Below, piece after piece: positions 1 through 7,565 of a stretch of 48,802 bases of DNA (position 1 is its first letter; each line of letters starts with the position of its first letter). Source of the stretch: Klebsiella pneumoniae (GTDB taxonomy: Bacteria > Myxococcota_A > UBA796 > GCA-2862545); contig CAMASI010000025.1 of the NCBI GenBank assembly GCA_945861065.1, positions 1-48,802 on the forward strand, in the 5' to 3' direction. The notes under the pieces were generated by a model. It was not told the origin of the DNA. It worked only from the letters and a program-made list of their open reading frames with translations, and did no database searches. Position numbers and translations under genes: made by a program.

Positions 1-416
1 AGCTCGATGCACGACACCGAGGATCCTCGGAGCCGTTCCCCAGTGACCAGGCGGGCTTTCAGATGTGGGGACGGTTCGCCTACCGGGCGCGGACCGCCGA
101 GGTAGACGATGCGGCGGACCCCTGCCCTGCCGGCCGCCGCCACGAACGCATCCGCGGACGCCGCTTCCCGGGTGAGCAGCTCGGGCCCGTGGGTCCCGGA
201 CATGTGGTGCACCAGGTACACGACGACGTCGGCGCCCCGCATCGCGGCGTCGACGGTCTCGGGGGCGTCGACGTCGAGCCGCACCCAGGTCCACTCGGCG
301 GGCCGGCTCGAGTCCGGGCGGCGGCTGCCGCAGTGGACCGTGTGACCGTCAGCGACGAGGCGCGGCACGAGGCGGCGCCCGACGAAGCCCGACGCGCCGG
401 CGACGACGATCTTCAC
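1..416 (-). CDS. NAD(P)-binding SDR-type epimerase-like protein (partial, C-terminus outside window)
   Basis: Reading the minus strand from a GTG at 414-416 gives a protein opening with a Rossmann nucleotide-binding motif, VAGASGFVGRRLV (GxxGxxG). It continues with a typical atypical-SDR pattern: acidic residues after the second strand, then GADVVVYLVHH and RIVYLGG. This matches the NAD(P)H-binding/NmrA-like or YbjT-type family, which acts on quinones or sugar nucleotides or serves as a redox sensor; the substrate cannot be told. The gene leaves the window, so only about 138 N-terminal codons are present. The GTG start overlaps the TGA stop of the DUF1990 gene (GTGA), so the two are translationally coupled behind the lipocalin gene. 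In other bacteria such SDR proteins are often found near photolyase and LitR/CarH genes, which fits the neighbours here. Confidence 0.8.
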   Translation of the reverse strand, partial: MKIVVAGASGFVGRRLVPRLVADGHTVHCGSRRPDSSRPAEWTWVRLDVDAPETVDAAMRGADVVVYLVHHMSGTHGPELLTREAASADAFVAAAGRAGVRRIVYLGGPRPVGEPSPHLKARLVTGERLRGSSVSCIE

Positions 417-1021
417 AAACCCGCCACTTCGCGGCGAACGCTCTCGAGCGCCTCGCGGCTGAACCTCTTCTGAAGGCTGCGCGCTAGCGGACCGAAGGCC
501 CGCACCATCCAGTGCCGTAGCCTCGAGAACTTCCGGATCTCGAACGAGACCTCGTCGGTGACGCGGTCCCAGGCGAGCTCGAACCGCTCTTCTCCGGCGA
601 CCGTGTGGCCCTCGAGGGTCCCATGGGCGAACCCGAACCTCGCCACCGGGCCCTCGGGCACGTCGAAGACGTCGACGATTCGACAGAGGTTCAACGCCCA
701 CACTCCGTACTGCCAGGACGAAAACGCGACCACCGCGCCGGGCGCGATCGCCAGGTCGGGGTCATGGAACCGAATCCACGGCTGGTCGAACTGCTTCCAC
801 CGTCGAAGCGCCGCCACCGCGCGACGCCACGAGGCCTCGCCCCTCCCGACCACGAGCCGCTGCACGTCGTGATCGAACCCGGCGGGCAGCGGCCCGCCGG
901 TGCCGCCCACCGGGGCGTAGCTGAACGGCGCGTTCGCGGCAGCACCCACCGCCGACCTCCACGTCTCGGCTGCCGGCGCGAAGATGCGGAATACAGGCAG
1001 GGCGCGGCTGGTGGCGAGCAT
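413..1021 (-). CDS. DUF1990 family protein
   Basis: A 202-residue protein with the features of the DUF1990 (YndB-like/SRPBCC-related) family. An N-terminal segment SYAPVGGTGG is followed by GFDHDVQRLVVGRGEASWRR and an Arg/Trp-rich helix (AALRRWKQF). The second half is a beta-rich fold with FGFAHGTLEGH and GEERFELAWD. Biochemical function is not established for the family; some members have been linked to lipid or tocopherol-like hydrophobic ligands, which is only suggestive here. It sits between the lipocalin gene (64-bp gap) and the SDR gene (4-bp overlap). It probably belongs to a three-gene operon read away from carH1, which suggests a role in the same light or oxidative response. Confidence 0.75.
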   Translation of the reverse strand: MLATSRALPVFRIFAPAAETWRSAVGAAANAPFSYAPVGGTGGPLPAGFDHDVQRLVVGRGEASWRRAVAALRRWKQFDQPWIRFHDPDLAIAPGAVVAFSSWQYGVWALNLCRIVDVFDVPEGPVARFGFAHGTLEGHTVAGEERFELAWDRVTDEVSFEIRKFSRLRHWMVRAFGPLARSLQKRFSREALESVRREVAGL

Positions 1022-1085
1022 GCCCCGAGCTCGTATTCCGCTCCGGCACGCCCCGCCCGGGGGGAGGCGCCCGCGATGGCGCGGC

Positions 1086-1616
1086 TCACGCGCCCGGAGG
1101 GGCGACCGGGAACGGCGTCGCGTCCGCTGGCTGGGCGGTCGGTCGCAGCCGAGACACTTCGAAGTTCTGCTCGGTGGCGATCCCGATCGCCTCCGCGTAG
1201 ACCTCGGGCGGCAGCTCGGGGGTGCGTGAGAGGATCCACAGGTAGTCGCGATCGGGGGAGCCCACGACGGCCCACTCGTAGTTCTCGTCGAGCCCCAGGA
1301 CCCAGTAGTCGCCCCAAAACGGACCGAAAAAGGACACCTTCAGCTTCGATCCGTTCGAGCCCTCGACCACCTTGGCCCGCCCTTCGGCCACGCGCTTCCG
1401 GCCGTCGAGGGTCTCGTCGAAGCAGGTGTTGACCACACGGATCTTCCCGTCGTCCCGCAGCGAGTACTCCGCGGTCGTCCCGGTGCAACCGCGCTGGAAC
1501 CAGGCCGGGAACGAGGCGACCTCGTACCAGCCGCCGACGTAACGGTCGAGGTCGACCTGCTCGACGGTGACCGGCGTTTCAGCAGCGAGGGCGGCGGACA
1601 TGAGCCAGCTCAGCAT
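1086..1616 (-). CDS. blc: Bacterial lipocalin (Blc-like), exported
   Basis: A 176-residue protein beginning MLSWLMSAALAAETPV, a short hydrophobic signal-like segment. The lipocalin signature follows: VDLDRYVGGWYEVASFPAWFQRG (the GxW motif), then TAEYSLRDDGKIRVVNTC, then FFGPFWGDYWVLGLD, YEWAVVGSPDRDYLWILSRTP and the closing helix. Bacterial Blc proteins bind lysophospholipids or fatty acids in the envelope under stress. The signal ends in Ala without a lipobox Cys, so it looks periplasmic rather than an outer-membrane lipoprotein. The start at 1616 is preferred over an ATG nine codons upstream because it places the hydrophobic segment first. It is the first gene of a minus-strand operon divergent from carH1; lipocalin genes are frequent members of light-induced LitR/CarH clusters. 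Confidence 0.85.
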   Translation of the reverse strand: MLSWLMSAALAAETPVTVEQVDLDRYVGGWYEVASFPAWFQRGCTGTTAEYSLRDDGKIRVVNTCFDETLDGRKRVAEGRAKVVEGSNGSKLKVSFFGPFWGDYWVLGLDENYEWAVVGSPDRDYLWILSRTPELPPEVYAEAIGIATEQNFEVSRLRPTAQPADATPFPVAPPGA

Positions 1617-1764
1617 CGGACCTCCACCAACCCCGTTACGCACCGCGGCCGGGTTGGACAGCTCATTGAATCGATTGGCCGCCAGGCGGCAGCCCGCGTC
1701 GGGCGGTCCAGCTTGCCCCGCGTGGAGTGAACTGGTATTGAACAGCCTGGGTCAGGGGGTAACG
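1617..1764. promoter_or_regulatory. Divergent intergenic region between lipocalin and carH1
   Basis: This 148-bp region must hold the promoters of the lipocalin operon (minus) and the carH1 operon (plus). A weak plus-strand sigma-70-like pair is visible, TTGCCC-N17-TATTGA, just upstream of carH1. It contains two TGAAC direct repeats at 1728-1732 and 1739-1743, spaced exactly 11 bp, the spacing of CarH half-sites, but their sequence matches the CarH consensus only partly. No convincing minus-strand promoter is seen. Confidence 0.3.
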
Positions 1765-2694
1765 ATGGCCGAGCCCGCAGAGGCGTCGCTTAGCATCGGC
1801 GCGGTGAGCCGGGCGACCGGTATCCCCATAAGCACCTTGCGTACGTGGGAACGCCGTTACGGCGTGCCGTCCGCTGAGCGTTCGGAGGCGAACCAGCGCC
1901 GGTATGCCATGCGGGTCGTCCCCTACCTCCGCCTGGTGGCCGCGGCGATCGAGCAGGGTCACCGCGCGGCGCAGGTGCTCGGCGTCGGCGAGCCGGCGCT
2001 CCGCAGGATGCTCGAGTCGGTGGACATCGCGAGCCCTTCCGTTCCGCACCCGACTCGGCGACGCCGGGACCCCGCGATATCCCCCGAGATCCGGCGCTGG
2101 CTCGACGCGACGATCACGCTCGACGCGCGCGCTCTCGCCGCCGGTCTGCGCGCGGCGCAGGGCCGCCTCGGCCTGCTCGCCTTCCTCGAAGACGCCGCCT
2201 CCCCGTTCCTGGTCGAGGTCGGAAACGCGTGGGCCTCCGGAGAACTTCAGACGTTTCATGAGCACTTCGCGAGCGAACAGCTGCGCGATCTGCTGGTCGC
2301 CTGGTGGCGTCCGATGGCCGAGCTCGCCGATGGCGCCCCGGTCGTCTGTGCAGGCCTGCCTGGCGAGCAGCACGTGCTCGGCTTGCACATGGCCGCCGCC
2401 GTGGCCGCGCTCGCAGGCCGTCGCGTCGTCTTCGTGGGCCAGGACACGCCGCTCGTCGACCTGCGCGACGGGGCGACGCAGTCCGGGGCGACAGCCGTGT
2501 TGATCGGCGTGTCCGGGAGCGCGAACGCCGCGTCCTCACGTTCGAGCCTCGGCGAGCTACGGCGATTGCTGCCCGCGTCCGTCGCGCTCGTCGTCGGCGG
2601 GGCGGGCGCGCCGACCGGGCTCTCGGATGACGCCGGCGTCGAGATCGTTCAGCGTCTCTCGGACCTCCCCGCGACGCTCCGCCGGCTCGGCTGA
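1765..2694 (+). CDS. carH: CarH/LitR-type B12-dependent photoreceptor and MerR-family repressor (first copy)
   Basis: 309 residues. The N-terminal MerR-type winged helix (about residues 9-75) contains [25 protein letters not shown] helical bundle and a C-terminal cobalamin-binding Rossmann domain follow. The light-sensing Wx9EH motif of CarH is intact (W156, E166, H167), as is the B12-binding ExHxxG motif (E201, H203, G206), so it should bind adenosylcobalamin and release DNA on illumination, as shown for Thermus and Myxococcus CarH. The start at the ATG of 1765 is chosen because it directly precedes the MerR domain; upstream in-frame codons overlap the divergent lipocalin region. It heads an operon with ribA, the barrel gene, the OxyR-like domain and photolyase (67 bp to ribA) and probably represses it in the dark. 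Confidence 0.9.
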   Translation: MAEPAEASLSIGAVSRATGIPISTLRTWERRYGVPSAERSEANQRRYAMRVVPYLRLVAAAIEQGHRAAQVLGVGEPALRRMLESVDIASPSVPHPTRRRRDPAISPEIRRWLDATITLDARALAAGLRAAQGRLGLLAFLEDAASPFLVEVGNAWASGELQTFHEHFASEQLRDLLVAWWRPMAELADGAPVVCAGLPGEQHVLGLHMAAAVAALAGRRVVFVGQDTPLVDLRDGATQSGATAVLIGVSGSANAASSRSSLGELRRLLPASVALVVGGAGAPTGLSDDAGVEIVQRLSDLPATLRRLG

Positions 2695-2761
2695 AAAAGG
2701 TCCTCGCCGGCGGCCGCTTCGTATGCTATTCAAAACCCGTTCAGCGTCGCAGGAGGACAAG

Positions 2762-3409
2762 ATGGGGCAGGTCACCCCGCTCGAGCGAACCGTCAACGTC
2801 CAGGTTGCCGCCCACGCCCGACTCCCAACAGAATTTGGCGAGTTCCGCATCGTCGGCTTCGGGGGCGCGCCGGACGGACGCGAGCACGTCGCCCTGGTGA
2901 TGGGTGACGTTGACGGCGAGGCGGACGTGCTCGCTCGCCTGCACTCCGAGTGCCTGACCGGCGACGCGTTCGGCTCGCTGCGTTGCGACTGCCGCGCCCA
3001 GCTCCACGCCGGCCTGCGCGCGATCGCCGACGAGGGCCGGGGAGTGCTCCTCTACCTGCGCCAGGAAGGCCGCGGCATCGGCCTCGTCAATAAGATCCGC
3101 GCTTACGCACTACAAGAGCAGGGGCTCGACACCGTCGATGCGAACCTCGCGCTGGGTTTCCCGGACGACGCCCGCGACTACCGCGGCGCGGCGCAGATGC
3201 TGGACGCGCTCGGCGTGCGCTCGGTCCGCCTGCTCACCAACAACCCGAGGAAGGTGGCGGCGCTAGCGACCCACGGCGTGCCGGTCACTGCGCGCGTGCC
3301 CCACCAGATGGACGCGGGCCCGCACAACGAGCGGTACCTGCTCGCTAAAGCGCGACGTTCCGGGCATCTGATGGACGCCGCCCTCGTCGTCGCCGGCGTG
3401 AGGCGATGA
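2762..3409 (+). CDS. ribA: GTP cyclohydrolase II
   Basis: 215 residues, full length for a monofunctional RibA without the RibB domain. It converts GTP to a diaminohydroxypyrimidinone ribosyl phosphate, the first step of riboflavin synthesis. The zinc ligands C64, C75 and C77 lie in [36 protein letters not shown] and LLTNNPRKV are the substrate-binding and catalytic segments, all intact. A strong ribosome binding site (AGGAGG) lies six bases before the ATG. Its place between a B12 photoreceptor and a photolyase suggests extra flavin supply for photolyase FAD or flavin stress responses when light induces the operon; that role is inference. A separate housekeeping riboflavin operon would be expected elsewhere. 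The stop overlaps the next gene's ATG (ATGA). Confidence 0.93.
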   Translation: MGQVTPLERTVNVQVAAHARLPTEFGEFRIVGFGGAPDGREHVALVMGDVDGEADVLARLHSECLTGDAFGSLRCDCRAQLHAGLRAIADEGRGVLLYLRQEGRGIGLVNKIRAYALQEQGLDTVDANLALGFPDDARDYRGAAQMLDALGVRSVRLLTNNPRKVAALATHGVPVTARVPHQMDAGPHNERYLLAKARRSGHLMDAALVVAGVRR

Positions 3410-4209
3410 TCGCCCTGGTGGCGTTCGGCGCGTATGCCGCTGACTCCGCGTTCGTGCCCGACGACGCCAAGGTCCGCCCGTCCTTCCATGCCGAGCTCGG
3501 CTTCCTGGCCCCGCTCGCTCACCACATCCAGTTCGACAGCGCCGGCACCCGCCTCGACTACGTCAAAGACGGCGGTCAGGACAACCTGTTCCCGTTCGTG
3601 CGCGCGCAGGCCGAGCTCGACGTCGGCCGGAGCCGGGTCCGCCTGCTCTTTCAGCCGCTCGTCCTGAACACCCGCGTCGCCCTCCCTGATGCGCTGACCG
3701 TAGACGACACGACTTTCGCCGCCGGCACGCCGCTCGATCTGTTGTACGGGTTCACGTTCTGGCGCGCCGGCTGGATGTACGACGTCGCGAAGGGGACGCA
3801 GCTCGAAGCGGCTTTCGGCATGTCGATGCAGATCCGCAACGCCGACATCGAGTTCACCTCGGCGGACGGCACCCAGCGCGTCGCCGAGCGCAACATCGGC
3901 CCCGTCCCCCTGCTCGCGGCGCGCCTGGGCCAGGACTTTCCCCGGTGGTGGTGGCAATGGGAGGCCGACGGCGCTTATGCCCCCGTGAGCTACCTCAACG
4001 GGGACAACAACGAGGTGGTCGGCTCGCTGCTCGACACGTCAGTGCGCTTCGGCCTGAACGAGGAGCACGGCATCCGCCCGTTCGCGAACCTGCGCTACCT
4101 CGGCGGCGGTGCCAAGGGCTACGACACCAACCACTCCGGGCCGGGCGACGGGTACGCCGACAACTTCCTGAACTTCCTCACGGTGTCGATCGGCGCGCAG
4201 CTGCGCTGA
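3406..4209 (+). CDS. Predicted outer-membrane beta-barrel protein
   Basis: 267 residues with a short N-terminal hydrophobic stretch ending in GAYAADSA, a probable signal peptide cleaved after AYA. The rest alternates polar and hydrophobic residues with many aromatic and Gly residues ([40 protein letters not shown]). It closes with a terminal strand [12 protein letters not shown], as expected for an outer-membrane barrel or porin-like protein. I do not recognise a named family. It is translationally coupled to ribA (4-bp overlap) and followed 13 bp later by the OxyR-like domain gene. Its place in a photoreceptor-photolyase operon suggests an envelope role in light or oxidative stress, but transport specificity cannot be read from sequence. 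Confidence 0.7.
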   Translation: MIALVAFGAYAADSAFVPDDAKVRPSFHAELGFLAPLAHHIQFDSAGTRLDYVKDGGQDNLFPFVRAQAELDVGRSRVRLLFQPLVLNTRVALPDALTVDDTTFAAGTPLDLLYGFTFWRAGWMYDVAKGTQLEAAFGMSMQIRNADIEFTSADGTQRVAERNIGPVPLLAARLGQDFPRWWWQWEADGAYAPVSYLNGDNNEVVGSLLDTSVRFGLNEEHGIRPFANLRYLGGGAKGYDTNHSGPGDGYADNFLNFLTVSIGAQLR

Positions 4210-4222
4210 GCGTGGGGGTCCG

Positions 4223-4840
4223 ATGTTCGAGGGATTTGCGGATCTGTGGACGCCGGTGATACCCACGTTTGCGCCGTACCTGCTGCCGCGCCTCCACCCG
4301 CACCTGCACGCCGCCTTTCCGACGCTCACCGTCCGCTGGCAGGAAGCGAAGACCGCCGACCTCGAGGCGATGCTCGTCAGCGGGGAGCTGGACGTCGGGC
4401 TGATCGCGGACCGTCCGTCGGCAGACGGCCTCGCCCACCGCGTGGTCGGGCGGGAGCCGTTCGTGGCGTTGCTCCTATGGAAAGGGACGGCCGCCCCGGT
4501 GCGGCTGGCGGAGCTGGCGTCGTTCGAGCTCCTCCTGCTCGACGACGGCCACTGCCTTCGCGACCAGGCCGAAGCGGTGTGCCGCCAGCACGCGCTCGCG
4601 CCCTCGCCGTTCCACGCGACGAGCCTGCCCACGCTCGTGCAGATGGTCGCGTCCGGTGCCGGCGCGACGCTGCTCCCGCACTGTGCGGTCGCGATCGAGA
4701 CCGCGCACGCGAACGTTCACGCCCGGCCGCTCGTCGAGGACGTGGGACGGCAGGCCGTGTTCGTCTGGCGAGGCAGCTTCCCGCGGGCGACGCTCGTCGA
4801 CCGCGTGGCGAGCGAGCTCGCCCTCCGGCTGGCGGCGTGA
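4223..4840 (+). CDS. Stand-alone OxyR-type peroxide-sensing regulatory domain lacking the DNA-binding HTH
   Basis: 205 residues that align along their whole length with the regulatory domain of the LysR-family regulator OxyR (roughly residues 86-305 of the E. coli protein). The redox pair is present with the same spacing (C111 and C120 in GHCLRDQAEAVC; E. coli C199 and C208). The peroxide-pocket residues are also kept: T15 (IPT), T44 (EAKT), H110 and D114 correspond to T100, T129, H198 and D202. The T15-T44 spacing equals the 29 residues of E. coli. The motif ATSLPTLVQMVASGAGATLLP also matches. The usual 80-residue HTH and linker are absent, and only 13 bases separate the start from the previous gene, so no HTH can be hidden upstream. 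The GTGA overlap with photolyase argues for a real expressed gene. It may act as a peroxide sensor, decoy or partner of another regulator. Confidence 0.85.
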   Translation: MFEGFADLWTPVIPTFAPYLLPRLHPHLHAAFPTLTVRWQEAKTADLEAMLVSGELDVGLIADRPSADGLAHRVVGREPFVALLLWKGTAAPVRLAELASFELLLLDDGHCLRDQAEAVCRQHALAPSPFHATSLPTLVQMVASGAGATLLPHCAVAIETAHANVHARPLVEDVGRQAVFVWRGSFPRATLVDRVASELALRLAA

Positions 4841-6231
4841 CCCCACCTCCCGACGTACGCGTCCGCGTCGTCCAGGACGCGCCGGTGCGAGATCGGGCGT
4901 ACATCCTTTACTGGTCGATCGCGGCCCGGCGGACGACCTGGAACTTCGCCCTCGATCGCGCGCTCGCCTGGGGGCGCTCGCTCGGACGCGGCGTCGTCGT
5001 CCTCGAGGCGCTGCGCGTGGACGCGCCGTGGTCGAGCGTCCGCTTTCATACGTTCGTCCGCCAGGGCATGGCCGACAATGCCCGACGGTACGCCGCGGCC
5101 GGCGTCGCCTATCACCCGTGGATCGAGCCTTCGCCGGGGGCAGGCCACGGCCTGCTCGCGGCGCTCGCGGCGCATGCGTGCGTCGTGGTGGCCGATGATT
5201 ATCCGGCGTTCTTCCTGCCGCGGATGTTGGCCGCTGCGGCAGCCGACCTCGACGTGCGGGTCGAGGCGGTCGACGGGAACGGGATCGTTCCGCTCGGGGC
5301 GCCACGCAAAGAGTACAAGCGGGCCGCTGACTTTCGGCGCGCGCTGCCCGGCTGGCTGGCGACGCATTCGGGCCGACCGACGGCCGACCCCCTGGCGACG
5401 TACGACTTGCCTCGCGCGTCTCTCCCGGCGGACGTCGTCTCGCGGTGGCCGGTCGTGGATGTCGACCTCGAGCGGCTGCCGATCGCCCGCCTCGCCCCGA
5501 TACCTTCGCGCGGTGGCGAGCTCGCCGGACGCGCGGCCCTCGCCGGGTTCCTGAGCCGCGTCGAGCGGTACGCCGAAGACCGGGATCACCCGGATCTGGA
5601 CGGCACGAGCGGGCTTTCGGCGTGGCTACACTGGGGACACCTCTCCGCGCACGAAGCGGTGGACGCCGTTCAGCGCGCGTGCCCGGGCGACGTCGGGCCG
5701 TTCGCGGTGACCGCGTCTGCCGCCGCGTTTCTCGACCAGCTCGTCACCTGGCGCGAGCTCGCGTACCACAGTGCACGGGCACGACCGGACGCCGAGCGCT
5801 ACGCCTCGCTCCCTGAGTGGGCTCGGCGCACGTTGGCGGAGCACGCGACGGACCCTCGCCTGGCGGTGTACGACCTCGATGCGTTGGCCGAGGCGCGCAC
5901 GGCGGACCCGATCTGGAACGCCGCCCAGCGCCAGCTCGTCACCGACGGGCGCATCCACAACGCGATGCGCATGGTGTGGGGCAAGCTCGTGATCGGCTGG
6001 ACCCCGTCGCCCGAAGCAGCCTTCGACACCCTGGTGGAGCTCAACAACCGGTACGCGATCGACGGCCGCGACCCGTGCTCGTGGGCCGGGATCGCTTGGT
6101 GCTTCGGTCGCTACGATCGCGCCTGGGGTCCGGAGCGGCCGATCTACGGCAAGGTCCGCTTCATGACGTCAGCCTCGGCCGCCCGCAAACGTCGGCTGCG
6201 TCAGTGGCTCGCGCGCTGGTCGTCGGCGTGA
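4837..6231 (+). CDS. phrB: Class II CPD deoxyribodipyrimidine photolyase
   Basis: 464 residues from a GTG that overlaps the previous stop (GTGA). The N-terminal photolyase alpha/beta domain (YILYWSIAARRTTWNFALDRALAWGRSLG, with VVVLEAL) is followed by the helical FAD domain. The class II signature TSGLSAWLHWGHLSAHE, FLDQLVTWRELAYH, DPIWNAAQRQLVTDGRIHNAMRMVWGK and LNNRYAIDGRDPCSWAGIAWCFGRYDRAW leads to ERPIYGKVRFM. It repairs UV-induced cyclobutane pyrimidine dimers using blue light and FAD. The conserved Trp and Asn positions expected for electron transfer and dimer binding look present. It closes the carH1-ribA-barrel-OxyR-domain operon, consistent with light induction. The longer frame upstream of 4837 lies over the OxyR-like gene and is not coding. 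Confidence 0.93.
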   Translation: MTPPPDVRVRVVQDAPVRDRAYILYWSIAARRTTWNFALDRALAWGRSLGRGVVVLEALRVDAPWSSVRFHTFVRQGMADNARRYAAAGVAYHPWIEPSPGAGHGLLAALAAHACVVVADDYPAFFLPRMLAAAAADLDVRVEAVDGNGIVPLGAPRKEYKRAADFRRALPGWLATHSGRPTADPLATYDLPRASLPADVVSRWPVVDVDLERLPIARLAPIPSRGGELAGRAALAGFLSRVERYAEDRDHPDLDGTSGLSAWLHWGHLSAHEAVDAVQRACPGDVGPFAVTASAAAFLDQLVTWRELAYHSARARPDAERYASLPEWARRTLAEHATDPRLAVYDLDALAEARTADPIWNAAQRQLVTDGRIHNAMRMVWGKLVIGWTPSPEAAFDTLVELNNRYAIDGRDPCSWAGIAWCFGRYDRAWGPERPIYGKVRFMTSASAARKRRLRQWLARWSSA

Positions 6232-6319
6232 GCGGACACGCGCCCCTCGGTCGCCGCCGGAGCTGGTCGGCATCCAGCCAGGACGAACGCCATGATACCC
6301 ACCATCGACGCGATTCTTC

Positions 6320-6348
6320 TTGACGCTTGTACAGCGTATGCATATAGT
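6320..6348 (+). promoter_or_regulatory. Sigma-70 promoter of the carotenoid operon
   Basis: A -35 element TTGACG at 6320-6325 and a -10 element TATAGT at 6343-6348 are separated by exactly 17 bp. Expected transcription start is about 6355, which is the A of the lycopene cyclase ATG, so the message is likely leaderless or has a leader of only a few bases. It is the clearest promoter in the left part and lies in the 123-bp gap after photolyase. Confidence 0.75.
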
Positions 6349-6358
6349 CTGTGCATGG
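6326..6358 (+). promoter_or_regulatory. Candidate CarH operator: three consecutive 11-bp repeats
   Basis: Three head-to-tail 11-bp units fill the promoter spacer, the -10 and the start codon. Unit 1 (6326-6336, CTTGTACAGCG) matches the nnTnTACAnnn repeat known for Thermus CarH perfectly. Unit 3 (6348-6358, TCTGTGCATGG) matches at all but one position. Unit 2 (6337-6347, TATGCATATAG) keeps the first T and two A positions. A CarH tetramer binding here would block RNA polymerase in the dark. The consensus comes from published structural work; occupancy here is inference. Confidence 0.65.
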
Positions 6359-7548
6359 TTAGGCCCTCCATCGACGTGATGATTGCCGGCGCGGGACCCG
6401 CAGGGCTCGCTGCCGCAGCTGCGTGCGTCGGAGCTGGCTTGTCCACCGTTCTCGTCGCGCCGGAACCCGACGCCGCGTGGCCGAACGGGTATGGCGCCTG
6501 GGTCGACGAGATCGTCGATCCGGTGCTGGCGAACTGCCAGTTTGCGCGGTGGAACGCGGTCGAGGTTCGGTTCGGGATCGGGGATGCAAACCCTATACAG
6601 CGGGCGTACCAGCGCGTCGACAACGTCGCCCTGCGCGAGGCCTTGCTCTCCCGGTGCGGCGGGATGACGGCGCTGCGAACGTCGGTGCGCGGCGTCACTC
6701 ACGACGCTGCCGGGTCCACCGTCGACACCGACCACGGGCCGCTCCGCGCCGCGGTGATCGTCGACGCGACGGGTCCCGGGTCCGCGCTGGTCGACCGCGC
6801 GGGCGTCGCCACCCGCTTCCAGACGGCCTGGGGCGAGCTCGTCGACACGGACGACCTAGATCCGGCGGTTCCGCGGTTCATGGACTTCACGCCCGCCGCC
6901 GGCGCGCACGAGCCGCCGACGTTCCTGTACGCGCTGCCGCTCGGTGGGACGCGGTGGCTCGTCGAGGAGACGTCGCTCGTCCGGGCGCCCGCTCTGTCCT
7001 GGGAGACCCTGCGCGCTCGGCTGCAAGCACGCCTCGCGCGGAACGGCATCTGCATACGCGCGGTCCACGGCGTAGAACGCGTCCGAATCCCGATGGACGC
7101 GCCGGTCCCCGCGCCCCAGCGCACCGTCGCGTTCGGCGCGGCCGCGGCGATGGTGCATCCATCCACCGGCTTCTCTCTCGCCCGCTCCCTGGCGACGGCG
7201 CCCGCCCTCGGCGAATCGATCGCCAGGGGGCTGGCCGATTCCCCGGCAGCAGCGGCGCGGGCCGCGTGGGATGTGGTCTGGCCGACGACGCGCCGCCGAC
7301 AGCGAGCGCTGCACCTGTACGGGGCGGAGGTCCTCAGCGGGCTCGACCAGGCCGACACCACCGCGTTCTTTCGAGCGTTCTTCGCTCTCCCGCCCGAGAC
7401 CGTGCGCGACTGGCTCGCGGACAGGCTGCCCCCCGAGCGGCTGGCCATGGCGATGGCCCGAATGTTCCCCCACCTGCCGGCGCGCCTGCGCTGGAAAGCC
7501 GCTTCGAGCGGCCGACTCCACCATCTCTTGTCCGCGGCCCTGCCGTGA
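6355..7548 (+). CDS. crtL: Lycopene cyclase (CrtL/LcyB-type FAD enzyme)
   Basis: 397 residues. It opens with a dinucleotide-binding motif IAGAGPAGLAAAAAC and shows plant/cyanobacterial-type cyclase markers: PNGYGAWVDEIVD, PTFLYALPLGG, WLVEETSLV, and FGAAAAMVHPSTGFSLARS near the C-terminus. Such enzymes cyclise lycopene or monocyclise its derivatives to beta-ionone rings. The ATG at 6355 is chosen because it sits at the predicted transcription start and directly precedes the FAD motif; an in-frame ATG 63 bases upstream lies before the promoter. It differs from the heterodimeric CrtYc/CrtYd cyclase of Myxococcus, so the pathway is assembled from different parts. It is first in the carotenoid operon, 17 bp before crtE. 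Confidence 0.87.
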   Translation: MVRPSIDVMIAGAGPAGLAAAAACVGAGLSTVLVAPEPDAAWPNGYGAWVDEIVDPVLANCQFARWNAVEVRFGIGDANPIQRAYQRVDNVALREALLSRCGGMTALRTSVRGVTHDAAGSTVDTDHGPLRAAVIVDATGPGSALVDRAGVATRFQTAWGELVDTDDLDPAVPRFMDFTPAAGAHEPPTFLYALPLGGTRWLVEETSLVRAPALSWETLRARLQARLARNGICIRAVHGVERVRIPMDAPVPAPQRTVAFGAAAAMVHPSTGFSLARSLATAPALGESIARGLADSPAAAARAAWDVVWPTTRRRQRALHLYGAEVLSGLDQADTTAFFRAFFALPPETVRDWLADRLPPERLAMAMARMFPHLPARLRWKAASSGRLHHLLSAALP

Positions 7549-7565
7549 TCCCGTCTGGAGGCTCC

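Noticed and set aside
1728..1743. TGAAC repeats 11 bp apart upstream of carH1 as a CarH operator
   Set aside because: The spacing fits but the sequence matches the CarH repeat only in part; kept as a weak note within the intergenic feature.
6423..7565. Long in-frame extensions upstream of crtE, crtI and other operon genes
   Set aside because: High G+C keeps all frames open; these overlap real genes with family motifs and show Arg/Pro/Ala-rich shadow composition.
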